Origin: Lachnospiraceae bacterium
GTDB taxonomy: Bacteria > Bacillota > Clostridia > Lachnospirales > Lachnospiraceae
DNA length: 64,000 bases
Direction: 5' to 3'
Assembly (NCBI GenBank): GCA_017445585.1
Contig: JAFSTX010000080.1
Coordinates: 1 to 64,000 of the forward strand
This document shows positions 35,624-43,920 of this stretch, one piece after another. The notes below the pieces were generated by a model. It did not search any database, was not told the DNA's origin, and worked only from the letters and a program-made list of their open reading frames with translations. Each line of letters begins with the position of its first letter. The first letter of the stretch is position 1. The position numbers and the translations under genes are program-made.

Positions 35624-36040
35624 ATGGCAGAAGGAAAAGCATTCGGGAATGTTGTCAAATCGCTTCTGGACGGGCTTGAGGGTTATGCGAACGCAAAGAC
35701 CGTAGTAGGCGACCCCATTACCGTAGGGGACACCACGCTCATCCCGCTGATCGACATCACCATCGGAGTCGGTGCGGGAGCAGGCCTGAACGACGATAAG
35801 AAAAAGTCGCGCGAGGGAGGCGGCATGGGTGCAAAGCTCACCACTACGGGTATCATCATGGTCAGAGACGGCGCCGTCAGGATCATAGACGTGAAGGAAC
35901 AGAATACAGCTATGAAAGTCCTGGATCTGATCCCCGAGATCGTAAACCGCTTCACAGGCAAGACGAAGATCTCCGAGGAAGATGTGGCAGATGCTGTAGC
36001 TAAGGTCAAGGCCGAGGCAGCTGGCGAGTCAGAAGAATAA
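35624..36040 (+). CDS. ytfJ: YtfJ/GerW-family sporulation protein
   Basis: 138 residues, full length for GerW/YtfJ. It has GDPITVGDTTLIPLIDITIGVGAGAG, a Gly-rich, basic hinge (KKKSREGGGMGAKL) and MVRDGAVRII. In B. subtilis this protein is needed for normal germination; here it also suggests a spore-forming lineage, although the family is found in non-spore-formers. AAGGAGG precedes the ATG. Pairs with the DUF2953 gene 11 bases upstream. Confidence 0.9.
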   Translation: MAEGKAFGNVVKSLLDGLEGYANAKTVVGDPITVGDTTLIPLIDITIGVGAGAGLNDDKKKSREGGGMGAKLTTTGIIMVRDGAVRIIDVKEQNTAMKVLDLIPEIVNRFTGKTKISEEDVADAVAKVKAEAAGESEE

Positions 36041-36086
36041 AGAAAGCGAGAAAGAAGCAGCCGCAAGCGACTGCTTCTGACTATAT

Positions 36087-36992
36087 ATGGAGAAACGTTC
36101 CAAGACAACATCAGTCATAATGCTGCTGATATCAGTGCTGATATTCGGCAGCATCGGCGTATTCCGGCGCCTTATGGGCTTTCCATCGGGCTTCTCGGCC
36201 ATGTGCAGGGGTCTTGTCGGTTCGCTGTTTGTGATCGCCTATATCAAGCTTCGCGGCGGCAGGCTGCGCGGAGGTATCGGCAGGAGGTCCTTCCTTCTGG
36301 CTATCGCTTCCGGAGCGTTGATAGGCATCAACTGGATCTTTCTCTTTGAAGCGTTTATCTATACGACCGTACCGGTTGCCACACTCTTTAATCACACGGA
36401 GCCGTTCTTCGTATTCTTTCTCGCGGCGATCTTTCTGGGCGAGAAGCTGACGCTGCGCAAGACCGTATGCTCTGTCATAGCTCTGATCGGTATGGTGCTG
36501 CTCTCGGGTGTCGTTGAGGGAGGCTTTTCCGATGCAGGAGAGATTAAAGGCGTGCTCTACGGGCTCATATCGGGCTTCATCTACGCCTGTGTGATAATCC
36601 TTAATAAAAAGACCACGGATATCGATATGTATCGCAGAACAGCCATACAGCTGGCAGCTTCCGGAGTTGTGGTGATCCCATATGTCATCCTGAACAATGA
36701 ATTTGCTGCCCTTCCGCAGGATCTGACTTCCTGGCTTCTGCTGGCTTTCGTATGTCTCGTACATACCGGTTTAGCCTACTGCCTGCATTTCGGCGGTATG
36801 GACGGCCTCAGTGCGTATACCGTGGGGCTGATCACCTATATCGATCCGATTACGGCACTGATTCTGTCGGCGGTGATCCTCGACGAGGAACTTACACTGC
36901 TCGGCGTGATAGGCGCTGTGCTGATCCTCGGCGCTACGCTCGTCAGCGAGATGCGGACAGGCAGGAGAGAAGCTTCTGACACAGGAAACTGA
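36087..36992 (+). CDS. EamA/DMT-family transporter
   Basis: A 301-residue inner-membrane protein with ten hydrophobic segments in two EamA repeats (about 8-140 and 155-290). The first has SVLIFGSIGVFRR and NHTEPFFVFFLAAIFLGEKLTLRK; the second repeats the pattern as TYIDPITALILSAVILDEELT. Such proteins export amino acids or other metabolites; the substrate is unknown. An AGAAGCAG...CTGCTTCT hairpin without T-run (36053-36078) precedes it, and no good ribosome binding site is visible. Confidence 0.82.
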   Translation: MEKRSKTTSVIMLLISVLIFGSIGVFRRLMGFPSGFSAMCRGLVGSLFVIAYIKLRGGRLRGGIGRRSFLLAIASGALIGINWIFLFEAFIYTTVPVATLFNHTEPFFVFFLAAIFLGEKLTLRKTVCSVIALIGMVLLSGVVEGGFSDAGEIKGVLYGLISGFIYACVIILNKKTTDIDMYRRTAIQLAASGVVVIPYVILNNEFAALPQDLTSWLLLAFVCLVHTGLAYCLHFGGMDGLSAYTVGLITYIDPITALILSAVILDEELTLLGVIGAVLILGATLVSEMRTGRREASDTGN

Positions 36993-36996
36993 AATC

Positions 36997-37732
36997 ATGA
37001 TGCGCTTTGGCAAGACACTGACAGCTGCATTTGGCATACTTTTGCTGCTCCTTCTTATCGGAGCGGGCCTGGCAGTTACGCTGTCATGCCGGTCTCTGTA
37101 TACATCAGGTATAGACGAGTGGAGGCTTACGGACATCAGCGGTCTGGACCGCGATACCATAATCAGGAACTATGATATGATGATGGACTGGACCAGCCCT
37201 TTCCACCGGGAAGCTCTGGTATTGCAGGATTACACTCTCAGTCCGTCTGCAGCTCAGCATTTTGCTGAGTGCAAGGTGCTCTTTGACTTCTTTCTGATAG
37301 CCGGCGCGGCGGCGCTGCCGCTGTGCGTGCTGCTGACCGTGCGTTTTGCCGTGGCGAAGCGATATGGCAGCATCATGGCAGCAGGCCTTATCAGTCTCGT
37401 GATCCCCGTAGTCTTTGTACTGTTTGCACTTATTGATTTCGATACGCTCTTTGTGATTTTTCATAAGGCGTTTTTCAATAACGACATGTGGATATTTGAC
37501 AGAGCCACAGATCCGGTGATCGATATCCTTCCCGAAGCGTATTTCATGCGCTGTGCGTTTCTGCTCGGCGGTATCATTATCGGCGGAGGAGTGCTTGTCA
37601 GCGTGCTTGGGGCAGCCTGTCAGATCAGCCGACGAGCGCATTGCCGATTACGATCAGACAGCTGCCGACGTCACGGATCTGACGGATGAGCAGCTCGAAG
37701 AGCTCCCGCGGTACCGTTTTTCAAAAATATAA
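36997..37732 (+). CDS. DUF1461 (TIGR01906) integral membrane protein with a probable C-terminal frameshift
   Basis: The annotated frame gives 230 residues ending at 37689: an N-terminal helix, a loop with DWTSPFHREALVLQDYTLSPSAAQHFAE, three further helices and the family motif FHKAFFNNDMWIFDRATDPVIDILPEAYFMRCA. After the last helix the residues turn into Arg/His/Cys-rich text (RRAHCRLRSDSCRRHGS). From about 37620 the +1 frame reads RSADERIADYDQTAADVTDL, then DEQLEELPRYRFSKI, ending at 37732, with codon use like the rest of the gene. I infer a one-base indel near 37605-37640. It follows the transporter by 4 bases. Function unknown. Confidence 0.7.
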
Positions 37733-37740
37733 AAAAGTTC

Positions 37741-37769
37741 TTGCAATCTGCCTCCGTTTCTGATATAGT
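37741..37769 (+). promoter_or_regulatory. rpmB promoter
   Basis: TTGCAA (37741-37746), 17 bases, TATAGT (37764-37769), 48 bases before the ATG. AGGAGGTG lies just upstream of the start. Confidence 0.7.
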
Positions 37770-37816
37770 AGCAACGTTCTGGGCACGTTGCCCGAATTAC
37801 GATAGGAGGTGTTGAT

Positions 37817-38002
37817 ATGGCTAAATGTGCAATTTGCGGCAAGAGCGCTCATTTCGGTAACGCTGTCAGCCACTCACATAGAAGATCTAACAAGATGTGG
37901 AAGGCTAACGTTAAGTCTGTCAGAGTTAACGAGAACGGCACCCATAAGAGAATGTACGTATGCACTTCTTGTCTTAGATCGGGCGCTGTAGAGCGTGTAT
38001 GA
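37817..38002 (+). CDS. rpmB: Ribosomal protein bL28, zinc-binding form
   Basis: 61 residues: MAKCAICGKSAHFGNAVSHS, then RRSNKMWKANVKSVRV and a C-terminal YVCTSCLRSGAV. The two CxxC pairs mark the zinc-binding paralogue, as opposed to the cysteine-free form induced under zinc limitation. Strong ribosome binding site AGGAGG. Monocistronic, with its own promoter and terminator. Confidence 0.97.
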   Translation: MAKCAICGKSAHFGNAVSHSHRRSNKMWKANVKSVRVNENGTHKRMYVCTSCLRSGAVERV

Positions 38003-38032
38003 TCAGTTTTTTGACTGTGGCTTTTGTCGATG

Positions 38033-38062
38033 ATCCGACTCCTTTAGGGGGGTCGGATTTTC
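38033..38062 (+). terminator. rpmB terminator
   Basis: ATCCGACTCC and GGGGTCGGAT (38033-38058) form a 10-bp stem with one G-T pair and a 6-nt loop, followed by TTTCGTTT. Confidence 0.85.
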
Positions 38063-38083
38063 GTTTGTTACAAAAGTGTGATA

Positions 38084-38112
38084 TTGAGTGAACGTTCTGT
38101 GAAAACTATAGA
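38084..38112 (+). promoter_or_regulatory. Candidate promoter of the two-component system
   Basis: TTGAGT (38084-38089), 17 bases, TATAGA (38107-38112), leaving a leader of about 130 bases before the ATG at 38248 in which I see only a weak GCCGGCGT...ACGGCAGC pairing. Confidence 0.5.
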
Positions 38113-38247
38113 TTATTTTCCGGAAATCTGATACATTTTTTACTGTAAGGTTTCCGGGCTGCCGGCGTATTGACGGCAGCGGGAAATAAGCAGAAGTGCC
38201 GCTTCGGACAGGCGCAGACCTGGAACAACACTCTCAGGAGACGTATC

Positions 38248-38925
38248 ATGGACAAAAGCAAAATACTTGTAGTAGACGATGAATCCCGCATGCGAAAGCT
38301 CGTAAATGACTTTCTGAGCCGCGCAGGCTATACCGTGCTGGAGGCCGGCGACGGGATGCAGGCGCTGGAGGTATATGCCTCCGACAAGAGCATCGCACTT
38401 ATCATACTTGACGTAATGATGCCTGGCCTTAACGGATGGGATACGCTGGAAAGCATAAGAGAGATGTCGTCCGTCCCGGTCATCATGCTCACGGCACGTT
38501 CCGAGGAGCAGGATGAGCTCAGGGGCTTCAAGCTGGGTGTGGATGAATATATCACAAAACCCTTCAGCCCGAGGATCCTCGTGGCCAGAGTGGATGCGGT
38601 GCTCCGCAGATCTGCTTCGACTCAAAGCGAGCAGCACGACATCGGAGGAATAGTTATCGATAAATCCGCCCACCGCGTTACCGTGGACGGCCGGGAGATC
38701 GATCTGAGCTTCAAAGAGTTCGAACTTCTCGTGTATTTCGTTGAAAATCAGGGCATAGCCCTCTCCAGGGAAACCATCCTGAACAACGTCTGGAATTATA
38801 ACTACTTCGGCGATTCCAGGACCATAGACACACACGTCAAAAAGCTCCGCAGCAAGCTCGGCGAAAAGGGCGACTATATCCACACCGTTTGGGGCATGGG
38901 CTACAAATTCGAGGCAGTCAGATGA
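38248..38925 (+). CDS. OmpR/PhoB-family response regulator
   Basis: 225 residues. Receiver domain, about 3-120: acidic pocket VVDDE, phospho-acceptor Asp55 in ILDVMMPG, MLTAR and the TKPFSP lysine. DNA-binding winged helix, about 130-225: DLSFKEFELLVYF, RTIDTHVKKLRSKLG, and HTVWGMGYKFE. AGGAG lies before the ATG at 38248, which is preferred over upstream codons. The stop overlaps the ATG of the kinase (ATGA), so they form a pair. The stimulus is unknown. Confidence 0.93.
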   Translation: MDKSKILVVDDESRMRKLVNDFLSRAGYTVLEAGDGMQALEVYASDKSIALIILDVMMPGLNGWDTLESIREMSSVPVIMLTARSEEQDELRGFKLGVDEYITKPFSPRILVARVDAVLRRSASTQSEQHDIGGIVIDKSAHRVTVDGREIDLSFKEFELLVYFVENQGIALSRETILNNVWNYNYFGDSRTIDTHVKKLRSKLGEKGDYIHTVWGMGYKFEAVR

Positions 38926-40400
38926 AACGTTCTATAAGGATCAGATATACAGTTATCATTACCGCGGTCGTAGCCGCGGTATTTGCCGCAGTCATGCTCT
39001 TTATGGCCTTTGGGCTGGAGCCTTTCGTATCCGGCTCCAAGGAGAAAGAGATACGCAGCACGATAGCGCGTATCGAGGAGCTTTCCGCGGACGGATTTGA
39101 CAAGGACGATGCGTTCGAGCTCGTACGCCTCTCCATGGAAAAAAACTTCGGCATCAGCATCTATACACTCAGCAGCGAGGGTACCACTCAGATCTTTTCC
39201 ACAAACGTCAGCATAGAGACTGTCAGGAGCCGTTTTGATTTCTATCTGAGATTCGGAACCGTAAATGCGGACAGGATCATAGAGAATACGGATTCGTACG
39301 TCCTCTACCGGACTTTTGACGCCAGGCTGAACGCCCAGCAGATAGAGTGCATGGGAAAGACAGAGAATGTGGCCTATATCATATCGACTTCCATGGCCGG
39401 GATCATCGAGAATGCGAGCATCACGAACAGGTTCCTGCTGTACGTATCTCTGGCCGGAGTACTTATCGCCGCCGTGGTGGTGTATCTCGTATGCCGCAGC
39501 CTGACGCGCCCGATATCCGAGCTTGCGGAACAGTCCGAGAATATCTCCAATCTGAATTTCTCGTCGAGGTTTACCGGGGATTCAAAGGATGAAATCGGGA
39601 CCCTCGGACGTAATATGAACCAGATGTCCGACAGGCTCGAGGACACCATCATAGAGCTCCAGAACGCAAACAGCCGCCTGCAGAGCGATATAGCCGAGAA
39701 AGAGCGCATCAATAAAATGCAAAAGGATTTCCTGGCGAACGTTTCACATGAACTTAAGACGCCCATAGCACTGATCCAGGGCTATGCGGAGGGACTTAAG
39801 GAAGGCGTGTCGGAGGATACGGCTTTTTATACAGATGTAATAGTCGAAGAGGCTGATCATATGAATACGATAGTGCGGCGCCTGCTTAATCTGGACGAGA
39901 TTGAATCAGGACGCCTTGAGCCCGTGATGGAAGAATTCGATCTCGTGGAGGTCGTCAGGGGAGTCATCTCGTCTTCATCACTGCTTTCAAAGGACAAGGA
40001 CGTGCACATCAGGATCTCCGCACCGGAGACGCTGATCATCCGCGCCGACGAATTCATGATAGAGCAGGCAGTGCAGAATTACCTGAGCAACGCCTGCCAT
40101 CACGTGTCCGATCCGGGTACGATCTGCGTCAGTGCCGGCACATACGCAGACGGCAAAGTCTATCTGGAGGTTTTTAATACTGGCAAACCCATCCCCGAGG
40201 AGGATCTGCCGCGCATTTGGGAGAAATTCTTCAAGGTCGACAAAGCCCATACACGAAGCTATGGCGGCAGCGGCATAGGACTGTCCATAGTGCGCACGGT
40301 TATAGAACTCCACGGCGGCAGCGTAAGCGCGCGCAACACGGAGGACGGAGTGATATTTGGTTTTGTTCTGGATAAGGGAACAGATCAGAGCTCTTCGTAA
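38922..40400 (+). CDS. Membrane sensor histidine kinase
   Basis: 492 residues. Two membrane helices (about 9-31 and 171-192) flank an extracytoplasmic sensor domain of about 140 residues. Then follow a HAMP linker (TRPISELAEQSENISNLN), HisKA with phospho-acceptor His276 in NVSHELKTP, and the HATPase with N box NYLSNACHH, G1 VFNTGKPIPEEDLPRIWEKFF and G2 GGSGIGLSIV. Partner of the response regulator that overlaps its start. It is convergent and overlaps by 16 bases with the gene at 40385. Confidence 0.93.
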   Translation: MKRSIRIRYTVIITAVVAAVFAAVMLFMAFGLEPFVSGSKEKEIRSTIARIEELSADGFDKDDAFELVRLSMEKNFGISIYTLSSEGTTQIFSTNVSIETVRSRFDFYLRFGTVNADRIIENTDSYVLYRTFDARLNAQQIECMGKTENVAYIISTSMAGIIENASITNRFLLYVSLAGVLIAAVVVYLVCRSLTRPISELAEQSENISNLNFSSRFTGDSKDEIGTLGRNMNQMSDRLEDTIIELQNANSRLQSDIAEKERINKMQKDFLANVSHELKTPIALIQGYAEGLKEGVSEDTAFYTDVIVEEADHMNTIVRRLLNLDEIESGRLEPVMEEFDLVEVVRGVISSSSLLSKDKDVHIRISAPETLIIRADEFMIEQAVQNYLSNACHHVSDPGTICVSAGTYADGKVYLEVFNTGKPIPEEDLPRIWEKFFKVDKAHTRSYGGSGIGLSIVRTVIELHGGSVSARNTEDGVIFGFVLDKGTDQSSS

Positions 40401-40855
40401 TCGATGCCGTTCTTTGTAAGGAATCTTTCGACAAAGGCCTCCCAGCCCGTCTCGGCAGTTTTGTCGGCCACGAATCTCGCATAGGCACAGCCCGTGGTGC
40501 AGGAGAGTTCGCCTTTTTCATAACGGATATTGAGATACAGGCCGGAAACGTCTGTATCTTTTTCTATACCGAGCGCTCCGAGCGTAGAGCTGAGATTGCC
40601 GTCGGAGAGCTTGAGGACTATCTTGAAGCTCTTTGGGAGCTCTTTGCCTTTTATCACGGAGAAAGCAAGCGGTCTGACCTGTCCCCAGCTGACGGAGTCG
40701 TCGCCTTCTTCGGGAGTCTGGATCAGATGGCCGTCTATGATGAGTGAAAAAACCGTGACAAAGCTGGCTTCGCTCACGAGGAAATTATCGAAAACGGAGT
40801 TTACAAACAATGCCGCTGTAAAATCTTTCTGATTGGTGATATTATATATTTTCAT
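40385..40855 (-). CDS. Uncharacterised protein resembling DUF5721
   Basis: 156 residues, soluble, with VFDNFLVSEASFVTVFSLIIDGHLIQ near the N-terminus. This pattern, a short hydrophobic strand followed by an 'IDGxI' segment, resembles the Lachnospiraceae family DUF5721 as I recall it; no function is known. It is on the minus strand between a kinase and queH, and its 3-prime end overlaps the kinase stop. Alone in its transcript as far as can be seen. Confidence 0.55.
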   Translation of the reverse strand: MKIYNITNQKDFTAALFVNSVFDNFLVSEASFVTVFSLIIDGHLIQTPEEGDDSVSWGQVRPLAFSVIKGKELPKSFKIVLKLSDGNLSSTLGALGIEKDTDVSGLYLNIRYEKGELSCTTGCAYARFVADKTAETGWEAFVERFLTKNGIDYEEL

Positions 40856-40875
40856 AAGGGGAGTATATCAGATAA

Positions 40876-41430
40876 ATGTGTAAAAAGAAACTGTTACTTC
40901 ACAGCTGCTGCGGGCCGTGCTCAAGCGCGGTCCTCGAACGTCTGCATGAAGACTACGAGATCACGGTACTGTATTATAATCCGAATATTTATCCTCCGGA
41001 CGAGTATGCGCACCGGCTGGCTACGCAGCGTCAGATCATAGATTCACTGCCTTTCGGCGATGAGATAAAGCTGGTTGAGGGAGAATACGATCCCGCTGCT
41101 TTTGACGAGCTTGCAAAAGGCTGCGAGTCCGATCCGGAGGGCGGCGAGCGGTGCAGGCGCTGCTTTGAAATGAGACTGGGCGGCGCGGCTGAATATGCAG
41201 CCTCGCACGGCTTTGACCTCTTTACGACGACGCTGTCCATCAGCCCGCACAAGAATTCAAAGCTTCTCAATGAGATCGGAGAGCGTCTTTCGACCGAATA
41301 CGGCGTGCCCTGGCTGCATTCGGATTTCAAAAAGCAGAACGGTTATCTGCGGTCCATCGAGCTCTCGCGGGAGTACGGGCTCTACAGACAGGATTACTGC
41401 GGCTGCAAGTTTTCCGTCAGGGACAAATAA
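40876..41430 (+). CDS. queH: Epoxyqueuosine reductase QueH
   Basis: Last step of queuosine synthesis in tRNA, the non-cobalamin enzyme (formerly DUF208). 184 residues with HSCCGPCSSAVLERL at the N-terminus, YNPNIYPPDEY, the CRRCFEMRL pair, TTLSISPHKNS, and the C-terminal YRQDYCGCKFS. These cysteines bind an iron-sulfur cluster and a second metal. Full length. No other queuosine genes are in the window. Confidence 0.93.
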   Translation: MCKKKLLLHSCCGPCSSAVLERLHEDYEITVLYYNPNIYPPDEYAHRLATQRQIIDSLPFGDEIKLVEGEYDPAAFDELAKGCESDPEGGERCRRCFEMRLGGAAEYAASHGFDLFTTTLSISPHKNSKLLNEIGERLSTEYGVPWLHSDFKKQNGYLRSIELSREYGLYRQDYCGCKFSVRDK

Positions 41431-41453
41431 TCATCATTTTTATTGATTTTTCC

Positions 41454-41488
41454 ACTTGCGGCGGGTCTTTACATTAATCCGCCGAAGT
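41454..41488 (+). promoter_or_regulatory. Inverted repeat over the ackA -35 region
   Basis: ACTTGCGGCGG (41454-41464) and CCGCCGAAGT (41479-41488) are inverted with one bulged base and enclose the -35 hexamer at 41468. It could be an operator, or a queH terminator without a T-run. Confidence 0.4.
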
Positions 41489-41496
41489 TATAAAAT
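41468..41496 (+). promoter_or_regulatory. ackA promoter
   Basis: TTTACA (41468-41473), 17 bases, TAAAAT (41491-41496), 40 bases before the ATG; AGGAGG precedes the start. Confidence 0.7.
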
Positions 41497-41536
41497 AGCA
41501 AAGGTTTTGTGAGTATACAAACAGGAGGAACAGTAC

Positions 41537-42724
41537 ATGAAGATTTTGGTAGTTAACTGCGGGAGCTCATCCCTGAAGTATCAGCTTATCGATTCCGAGA
41601 CCGAGGTCATGGAGGCGAAGGGTCTCTGCGAGAGGATCGGTATCGACGGGCGCCTGACTCATCAGGTCACCGGCAAGGATAAGTATGTAGTCGAGGCTCC
41701 CATGCCTGACCATACCGCCGCCATCGAGCTTGTCATGAAGGCTCTTGTGGATCCCGAGCACGGCGTTATCGCTTCTACGGATGAGATCGATGCCATCGGC
41801 CACCGCGTACTGCACGGCGGACCCACTCTGACCACCCCCATGCTGGTCGATCAGCACGTAAAGGACGTCATCCGCGAGTGCTTTGACCTTGGCCCGCTGC
41901 ATAATCCTGCAAATCTCATGGGTATCGAGGCCTGCGAGGCAGCAATGCCCGGCAAGCCCAACGCGGTCGTTTTCGATACGACTTTTGGCATGGCCATGCC
42001 CGAGAGCCATTATCTCTATGCTATTCCCTATGAATATTATGAAAAGTACGGCGTCCGCCGCTACGGCTTCCACGGCACCAGCCATACCTTCGTCTCTCAG
42101 GAAGCTATCAAGTTCGGTGGCCTGAAGCCCGACGCAAAGGTCATCGTATGCCATCTGGGCAACGGTGCTTCCGTATCCGCATCCATCGGCGGCAAGTGCG
42201 TGGATACTTCCATGGGTCTTACCCCGCTTGAGGGCCTGATCATGGGCACCCGCTCCGGCGATGTCGATCCGGCCGTAGTCCAGTACATTGCCAACAAAGA
42301 GGGCATGGATGTCAACGAGGTCCTTAACCTTCTGAACAAGAAGTCCGGTATGCTGGGTCTCTCCGGCGTCTCCAGCGACTTCCGTGACGTCGAGGCCGCA
42401 AAGAACGAGGGCAATCACCTTGCCGCGGTCGCTCTTGAGGCTTTCCGTTATCGCGTAGCCAAGTACATCGGCGCGTACACCGCTGCCATGGACGGCGTGG
42501 ATGCCATCGCCTTTACCGCAGGCGTCGGCGAGAACGACAAGGTCGCCCGCAAGGAGATCTGCAGCTACCTCACCTACCTCGGCGTTAAGATCGACGACGA
42601 GCGCAACGATGTCCGCGGCGTGAACCGCGTCATCTCTGCCGATGATTCAGCAGTCAAGGTCATGCTTATCCCTACCAACGAGGAGCTGGCCATCGCCCGC
42701 GAGACCGTCGCGCTGATCAGATAA
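41537..42724 (+). CDS. ackA: Acetate kinase
   Basis: Converts acetyl phosphate plus ADP to acetate plus ATP, the ATP-yielding end of acetate fermentation. 395 residues with both family signatures: VVNCGSSSLKYQLID at the start and FDTTFGMAMP ... RRYGFHGTSHTFVS in the middle, plus GNGASVSA, MGTRSGDVDP and GVGEND. No phosphotransacetylase gene adjoins it, which is less common. Strong codon bias suggests high expression. Confidence 0.97.
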   Translation: MKILVVNCGSSSLKYQLIDSETEVMEAKGLCERIGIDGRLTHQVTGKDKYVVEAPMPDHTAAIELVMKALVDPEHGVIASTDEIDAIGHRVLHGGPTLTTPMLVDQHVKDVIRECFDLGPLHNPANLMGIEACEAAMPGKPNAVVFDTTFGMAMPESHYLYAIPYEYYEKYGVRRYGFHGTSHTFVSQEAIKFGGLKPDAKVIVCHLGNGASVSASIGGKCVDTSMGLTPLEGLIMGTRSGDVDPAVVQYIANKEGMDVNEVLNLLNKKSGMLGLSGVSSDFRDVEAAKNEGNHLAAVALEAFRYRVAKYIGAYTAAMDGVDAIAFTAGVGENDKVARKEICSYLTYLGVKIDDERNDVRGVNRVISADDSAVKVMLIPTNEELAIARETVALIR

Positions 42725-42760
42725 TCCGGTTTAGTTCTTCGCGAACGGATATACTTAATA

Positions 42761-42820
42761 AAAAGCAGGATGTTTCTTTTGCTCCCACACGCTTGTGTCC
42801 GCAAAATACATCCTGCTTTT
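42761..42820. terminator. Hairpin after ackA sharing the guaB-terminator loop
   Basis: AAAAGCAGGATGT (42761-42773) pairs with ACATCCTGCTTTT (42808-42820), with a second inner helix TTTTGC/GCAAAA. Poly-A and poly-T ends suit termination on both strands. The apical part on the minus strand contains ACACAAGCGTGTGGGAGCA (42798-42780), identical to 2193-2211. Confidence 0.8.
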
Positions 42821-42926
42821 TCTAACCGCATATCCGCCTTCGCCGGTCACGAGTTCGCTCGGTACGGACGGCATACCCGCCTGAGCACAGGACTCTGTGA
42901 CAAGCGCAGCACACTTCACTCTGAAC

Positions 42927-42955
42927 TTGAAACAAGGGCGGTGTTAGAGTATAAT
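42927..42955 (+). promoter_or_regulatory. fmt operon promoter
   Basis: TTGAAA (42927-42932), 17 bases, TATAAT (42950-42955): a strong promoter, followed by CGGAGG before the ATG at 42981. It probably drives the long run to 56008. Confidence 0.8.
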
Positions 42956-42980
42956 TCTTACGTTTGATCGGAGGATAAAG

Positions 42981-43919
42981 ATGAGACTTGTTTATATGGG
43001 AACACCTGATATAGCCGTTCCGGCGCTTGAAGCGCTGATAGAGGCCGGACACGATGTGGCGGCCGTGGTGACGCAGCCCGACAGGGCGCAGGGCAGACAC
43101 AAGGAGCTTGTGCCTCCGCCTGTCAAAGCAGCTGCGCTGGCTCATGGTATCCCCGTGCTTCAGCCGGAAAAAGCCTCCGACCCGGATTTTATAGAGGAAC
43201 TGCGGATATACAAGCCCGAATCGATCGTCGTAATGGCATACGGCCAGATCCTGAAAAAATCTCTTCTCGAGCTTCCGCCACTCGGATGCATAAATATCCA
43301 CGCGTCTCTGCTTCCAAAGTACAGAGGCGCCGCCCCGATCCAGGCTGCTATCCTGGCAGGAGAAGAGATGACCGGCGTAACGACCATGTTTATGGACGAG
43401 GGGCTGGATACCGGGGATATGCTGCTGAAGGAAACCGTCAATATCGATGAGGCGGAGACCGCAGAGACGCTGGAAGTCAAGCTTGCCCTGGCCGGAGGAC
43501 GGCTCATAGTCCGCACGCTTGATGAACTTGCAGCAGGCAGACTGGAGCGTGAGAAGCAGGACGATGCCGCCTCCACCTACGTCAAAATGATCCGCAAGGA
43601 AGAAGGCCAGATCGACTGGAACGCGAGCGCGCTCGATATAGAGCGACGTATCCGGGCTTTTTATCCCTGGCCCGGGACCTATACCTGGCACAACGGCGGC
43701 AGGATCAAGATTTATGCCGCGTACGTAATGGGGATGGCCGGCGACGCTCCGGCGGGAACGGTCGTTTCCGCTGCAGACGGCAGGATCATAGTTGCCTGCG
43801 GCGAAGGAGCACTGAATATCACCTCGCTCCAGAGCGAAGGCAAAAAACGCATGGACGCGGCTGATTTCCTCAGAGGGTACAGACTCTCAGCTGGAGATCG
43901 CTTTACGGGAAAAGAATGA
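42981..43919 (+). CDS. fmt: Methionyl-tRNA formyltransferase
   Basis: Formylates initiator Met-tRNA. 312 residues with MGTPDIAVPALEAL, QPDRAQGR, the catalytic NIHASLLPKYRGAAPIQ, DEGLDTGDM and a C-terminal OB-like domain starting at about 205. First gene of a long translation and cell-envelope operon. The def and priA genes that often precede it are absent here; ackA lies upstream instead. It overlaps nothing and is 1 base from rsmB. Confidence 0.96.
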   Translation: MRLVYMGTPDIAVPALEALIEAGHDVAAVVTQPDRAQGRHKELVPPPVKAAALAHGIPVLQPEKASDPDFIEELRIYKPESIVVMAYGQILKKSLLELPPLGCINIHASLLPKYRGAAPIQAAILAGEEMTGVTTMFMDEGLDTGDMLLKETVNIDEAETAETLEVKLALAGGRLIVRTLDELAAGRLEREKQDDAASTYVKMIRKEEGQIDWNASALDIERRIRAFYPWPGTYTWHNGGRIKIYAAYVMGMAGDAPAGTVVSAADGRIIVACGEGALNITSLQSEGKKRMDAADFLRGYRLSAGDRFTGKE

Positions 43920-43920
43920 A

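Noticed and set aside
36053..36078. Terminator between ytfJ and the transporter gene
   Set aside because: The AGAAGCAG/CTGCTTCT hairpin has no following T-run and lies only 9 bases before the next start codon.
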